The translations under genes were made by a program, and so were the position numbers. Shown here piece by piece: positions 60,918-64,000 of a DNA stretch of 64,000 nucleotides (its first letter is position 1; each line of letters starts with the position of its first letter). Under the pieces are notes generated by a model that saw only the letters and a program-made list of their open reading frames with translations, made no database searches and had not been told where the DNA came from. Origin of the DNA: Kumtagia sp052180275 (GTDB taxonomy: Bacteria; Pseudomonadota; Alphaproteobacteria; Rhizobiales; Rhizobiaceae). The DNA lies in the NCBI RefSeq assembly GCF_052180275.1, contig NZ_CP197465.1:5704001-5768000 (forward strand), read 5' to 3'.

Positions 60918-60942
60918 GGAACTGCTGTGCAGAGGCCGCGTT
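60918..60942 (+). promoter_or_regulatory. perfect general-stress promoter of cupin gene
   Basis: GGAAC-N16-CGTT fits the EcfG consensus exactly and ends 33 bp upstream of the ATG at 60,976. If used, it would also transcribe the ligase gene coupled to the cupin gene. Confidence 0.65.
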
Positions 60943-60975
60943 TGCATCGGCGATGCGAGGCCTGGGAAAGTAGAC

Positions 60976-61599
60976 ATGCCTATTCTCGAAAATGGAAAGA
61001 AACTCGTCGAGAAGGTGACCGGCTGGCAGAGGCCGTCGCAGAACGATCTGGAACGCCTCCGCCGCCCGCGCAAAGCCCATACATTTTATTTCAAGGACGA
61101 CGGCTTTGTGCCCAATCACCCCTACTGGCCGCTGATCGTCTATCGAAGCGCCGCCGCTTTGCCGCCAGAGTCTGATCCTGCCGCCATCTTCGAAGATCTC
61201 TTCCGGCGGAATGATTGGAAGAGTTCCTGGCGGAACGGGATTTACGACTACGTTCACTACCACTCGCGCATCCATGAAGTGCTCGGCATCGCGCGTGGAT
61301 CGGCCAGGGTACAATTCGGCGGCAAGCGCGGTCGTACACTGACGATAAAGGAGGGGGACGTTGCTGTGCTGCCTGCCGGTACCGGGCATCAGTGTCTTGG
61401 CGCAAGCGAGGATTTTCTGGTCGTCGGCGCCTATCCGCCAGATGGGAGCTACGACGAATGCACCAGCAGCGAGGATCATGCGCGCGCGGTTCAGGACATT
61501 CCAAGGGTCAGGAAGCCGCGAAAGGACCCAGTCTATGGCGGTAGGGGACCATTACTCGAACTGTGGGCGGTCTCGCGCCGTGCGCGGACCATGCGATGA
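60976..61599 (+). CDS. cupin-fold protein
   Basis: The 207-residue protein has a single-cupin pattern with His residues in YDYVHYHSRIHEVLGIARGS, then a GGKRGRTLTIKEGDVAVLPA strand pair and a GTGHQCLGASEDFLVVGAYP segment, probably a metal site. It resembles YjlB-like cupins of unknown reaction. The ATG at 60,976 fits the domain; the longer frame would run across the stress promoter. Its stop overlaps the ligase start in ATGA. Confidence 0.82.
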   Translation: MPILENGKKLVEKVTGWQRPSQNDLERLRRPRKAHTFYFKDDGFVPNHPYWPLIVYRSAAALPPESDPAAIFEDLFRRNDWKSSWRNGIYDYVHYHSRIHEVLGIARGSARVQFGGKRGRTLTIKEGDVAVLPAGTGHQCLGASEDFLVVGAYPPDGSYDECTSSEDHARAVQDIPRVRKPRKDPVYGGRGPLLELWAVSRRARTMR

Positions 61600-62600
61600 G
61601 TGCTGCCGCCAAGTTTCTTCTGCCAGTCGACACGGCGCCCGTGGAGGCGAAACTCGCGACCACCATCCCTGATGAGGCGGGCCTCTGGCAATATGAGCCG
61701 AAATGGGATGGCTTTCGTTGCCTAGCCTTCAAAGCCGAAGATGCGGTGGACATTCGCGCCAAGTCCGGAAAGCCGCTAGCGCGGTATTTTCCCGAGCTTG
61801 TCGCGCACTTGCGTAGCATGTCTGTGCCGCAATTCGTCGTCGACGGCGAAATCCTGATCGAGCAATTCGGCGAATATTCCTTCGACGCTTTGCAGATGCG
61901 TCTGCATCCTGCTGAAAGCCGCATTCGCAAGCTGTCGGCGGAAACGCCTGCTAAGCTGATGCTGTTCGACATGCTGGCCAACACCGACGGAGAAATTCTG
62001 CTCGACCAGCCGCTCGCCGCACGACGTGCCGTCCTGGAGGCGTTTGTCAAATCATCGGACGCCGCAGGTCTCGAACTCTCTCCCGCCACGGTGGATGCCA
62101 AGCAGGCAATGAAATGGCTGAAGAGCGCGGGCAGCAGGACGGATGGCATTGTGGCGAAGCGGCTGGACGACCCCTACCGGCCCGGCGAGCGTGCCATGGT
62201 GAAGATCAAGCCGATGCGAACCGCCGACTGCGTGGTCGGGGGATTCCGCTATCTTGCTGACAGGCCCGAGGTTGGGTCATTGCTGCTTGGCCTCTATGAC
62301 TCGCAGGGCAGGCTCGACCATGTCGGTTTCACCTCCACGATCTCCAACGCCGCCCGTCCGGAATTGACGCGCCGTTTGGAAGGACTTCGAGAATCTCCCG
62401 GTTTCACCGGCAATGCACCCGGAGGACCGAGCCGCTGGAGCACGGAACGAAGTGCTGCCTGGGAACCGCTTCGACCTGAACTGGTCGTTGAAGTGCGCTT
62501 TGACCATGTGACGAACAACCGGTTCCGTCACGGCACAAAATTGCTGCGATGGCGACCGGATAAGGCTCCTCGCCAATGCACGTTTGATCAACTGAGGTAG
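61596..62600 (+). CDS. ATP-dependent DNA ligase, LigC-like
   Basis: The 334-residue protein has the adenylation domain with active Lys near residue 36 in EPKWDGFR, VDGEILIEQFG, GIVAKRLDDPYRPGERAMVK, and an OB-fold end (ELVVEVRFDHVTNNRFRHGT). It resembles LigC-type ligases that serve alternative end joining or base excision repair. The ATG at 61,596 overlaps the cupin stop, and I prefer it over upstream starts. It is the third ATP-dependent ligase of the window. Confidence 0.92.
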   Translation: MSAAAKFLLPVDTAPVEAKLATTIPDEAGLWQYEPKWDGFRCLAFKAEDAVDIRAKSGKPLARYFPELVAHLRSMSVPQFVVDGEILIEQFGEYSFDALQMRLHPAESRIRKLSAETPAKLMLFDMLANTDGEILLDQPLAARRAVLEAFVKSSDAAGLELSPATVDAKQAMKWLKSAGSRTDGIVAKRLDDPYRPGERAMVKIKPMRTADCVVGGFRYLADRPEVGSLLLGLYDSQGRLDHVGFTSTISNAARPELTRRLEGLRESPGFTGNAPGGPSRWSTERSAAWEPLRPELVVEVRFDHVTNNRFRHGTKLLRWRPDKAPRQCTFDQLR

Positions 62601-62656
62601 AGGTTCTGACACGGAGCCATATGGCCGCCTCCGCCGTTGAGGGTTGGAGGTCTGCC

Positions 62657-63604
62657 ATGAACGAAACTGCCGTCATAACGCGCAAAATCGGACCCGAGGA
62701 ACGCCGGGAAAGGCGCAGACTGCGACGAGAGAAGCAGCGCGCGGCTAACATCGGACGCGCTGAAAAGATGCACCTGGCCCGGCTGGCGGCGACGGCTCCG
62801 GAAGGCCGGTCTACCGCTTTGGCGGCATCGGCCTTTGTCGGCTGTTCCGGCTGGTTCTATTGGAAATGGCGTGGACCGTTTTACCCAGAAGCGCTTCCAA
62901 CAAGCGAATGGTTCGGCCACTACGCCGCGCGCTTCGACACCGTTGAAATCAACGCCTCCTTCTATTCGTGGCCGACCGTCGCGAATGTGAAAAGCTGGCT
63001 GCGCCAGTGTGGAGCGCAAACTTTCCTATACACGGTTAAGGTTTGTGAGCTGATCACGCATATCCAGAAGTTCGAAGACATCCAGGTTCTGGTCAAAGAC
63101 TTTGGGTTGATCGCCGACATTCTCGGTGAGCGGATGGGCTGCTTCCTCTTCCAACTGCCGCCCAGCTATCACTTCACCGAGGCCCGGCTAGGCGCCATTC
63201 TGAGTCAGCTTGACCATAGTCGACGCAACGTGGTGGAGTTTCGTCATGCCAGTTGGTGGAACGACACCGTTTATACCGCCTTCCGCGGGACGGGCACGGT
63301 ATTCTGCTCTTGCAGCGGGCCTCGACTTCCGGACGCGCTGGTCCGCACCGCCGATGATGTCTACGTGCGGCTGCACGGTCCGAAGCGCTGGTACCGCCAT
63401 GACTATTCCGACAGCGAACTGACTGAGTGGGCCGACAAGATTCGCACCAGCGGCGCGCGGAGAGCCTGGGTCTATTTCAACAACGACTACGAGGGGTTTG
63501 CCCCAAGGAATGCGCTGACGATGCGCGGCTTGTTGGAGGAAGTAGGGTTCAACCGACCCGAAGCCGAAACGGGCAACCCAAAATCGCTGGGTAGTTCCCG
63601 ATGA
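62657..63604 (+). CDS. DUF72 family protein
   Basis: The 315-residue protein has a basic N-terminal part (about residues 1-60, GPEERRERRRLRREKQRAAN) and a DUF72 TIM-barrel-like domain (AFVGCSGWFYWKWRGPFYPE, FDTVEINASFYSWPT, VVEFRHASWW, DDVYVRLHGPKRWYRHDYSD). DUF72 resembles nucleic-acid or sugar enzymes but has no settled activity. I chose the ATG at 62,657; a longer frame begins at 62,621. It follows the ligase by 56 bp, and its stop overlaps the next gene in ATGA. Confidence 0.85.
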   Translation: MNETAVITRKIGPEERRERRRLRREKQRAANIGRAEKMHLARLAATAPEGRSTALAASAFVGCSGWFYWKWRGPFYPEALPTSEWFGHYAARFDTVEINASFYSWPTVANVKSWLRQCGAQTFLYTVKVCELITHIQKFEDIQVLVKDFGLIADILGERMGCFLFQLPPSYHFTEARLGAILSQLDHSRRNVVEFRHASWWNDTVYTAFRGTGTVFCSCSGPRLPDALVRTADDVYVRLHGPKRWYRHDYSDSELTEWADKIRTSGARRAWVYFNNDYEGFAPRNALTMRGLLEEVGFNRPEAETGNPKSLGSSR

Positions 63605-64000
63605 GCATGCCAACTGCGACTTCTCATCTCCTATCTGCCAACTGGCCGCTGCCGGCGTCGGCCACGTTGGGCTCCTCGGTTAGAACCAGGCGCATCGAGC
63701 GCGAGATTCGAGCCCGGTTACCTTTGGCAGCGCGAAAATGCGTTTTCTTTGAAGCCGGGAACGTGGCGATGCAAATGGAGGAGCATGAGCGCGATCAGTT
63801 CGAGGCGGCCTCGGCGAAAATCGATCAGGTGCTTGAGCGGGTCGAAGCGCTGCCCGTCCTTCCCCGCGAGGCGGAGGACATCCTTTCCATTTCTTCTCGG
63901 GAGCGACAGAAATGGCTGAAAGATGGCCGGCTCAAGAGTATCGGGACGCGGACAGTCAAGATGCGAGGTCGGGCCAGGAAGGTTACCTTCCACATCTTCG
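63601..64000 (+). CDS. conserved hypothetical protein, 3' end outside window
   Basis: From the ATG at 63,601, overlapping the DUF72 stop in ATGA, the frame stays open for 133 codons to the window end. The start MSMPTATSHLLSANWPLPAS is poorly conserved-looking; the part EREIRARLPLAARKCVFF and LSISSRERQKWLKDGRLKSI with GTRTVKMRGRARKVTFHIF resembles rhizobial proteins of unknown function with a possible small DNA-binding segment. Translational coupling to the DUF72 gene supports it. No function is assigned. Confidence 0.65.
   Translation, partial: MSMPTATSHLLSANWPLPASATLGSSVRTRRIEREIRARLPLAARKCVFFEAGNVAMQMEEHERDQFEAASAKIDQVLERVEALPVLPREAEDILSISSRERQKWLKDGRLKSIGTRTVKMRGRARKVTFHIF

Noticed and set aside
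1..64000. CRISPR array, phage genes or insertion sequences
   Set aside because: I saw no regular spaced repeats, no transposase and no phage structural genes on reading both strands.

Overview
The window looks like accessory DNA from a rhizobium-type alphaproteobacterium (order Hyphomicrobiales; Mesorhizobium or a close relative is my best guess). The grounds are a high G+C genome style, an intact fixNOQP-fixGHIS cluster in rhizobial order, an FnrN-type oxygen regulator, an ALAS-type hemA, and many short stress proteins typical of this order. No nif, nod or fixLJ/fixK genes are visible.

Left part, about 1-34 kb: a micro-oxic respiration island. It carries a frameshifted groEL without groES, small genes including an ECF-sigma-like protein, a flavin-binding PPOX protein, a universal stress protein, hemN, fnrN, a hemerythrin protein, fixNOQP (cbb3 oxidase), fixGHIS (its assembly), pseudoazurin, hemA, thioredoxin, an MgtC-family protein, a P1B-type metal ATPase with a C-terminal hemerythrin domain, acetate kinase, phosphoketolase, an MBL-fold ribonuclease, a VIT1-like transporter, two cytochromes b561 and a two-component system with two PepSY proteins. 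Ten FNR-type boxes (TTGA-N6-TCAA) precede most of these units, so FnrN probably controls much of the region. Together the genes supply a high-affinity terminal oxidase, its haem and copper, metal export, and substrate-level ATP through phosphoketolase and acetate kinase.

At 34,021-34,065 lies the exact 3' half of a tRNA-Thr(CGU) gene, from anticodon loop to CCA, without its 5' half. This is the usual mark of an integrative-element end. Its orientation puts the element on the left, so the micro-oxic island may itself be, or lie within, an integrated element.

Right part, about 34.5-64 kb: a DNA-repair and stress region. It holds two ku genes (one frameshifted), three ATP-dependent DNA ligases (one a full three-domain LigD), exonuclease III, KatE catalase, two DUF892 ferritin-like proteins, dehydrogenases, an FAD-Rieske oxidoreductase, and many small proteins. 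Several start regions carry promoters of the alphaproteobacterial general-stress sigma factor type (GGAAC-N16/17-CGTT). Two perfect copies face away from each other at 57.75-57.84 kb.

Six apparent indels interrupt otherwise healthy genes (groEL, the second ku, a pyrophosphatase twice, nadE, an SDR gene). Two of them lie in G6 runs. They may be sequencing errors or true decay, and raw reads would decide. Start codons were moved from the longest open frame where a ribosome-binding site, signal peptide or family length argued for it.
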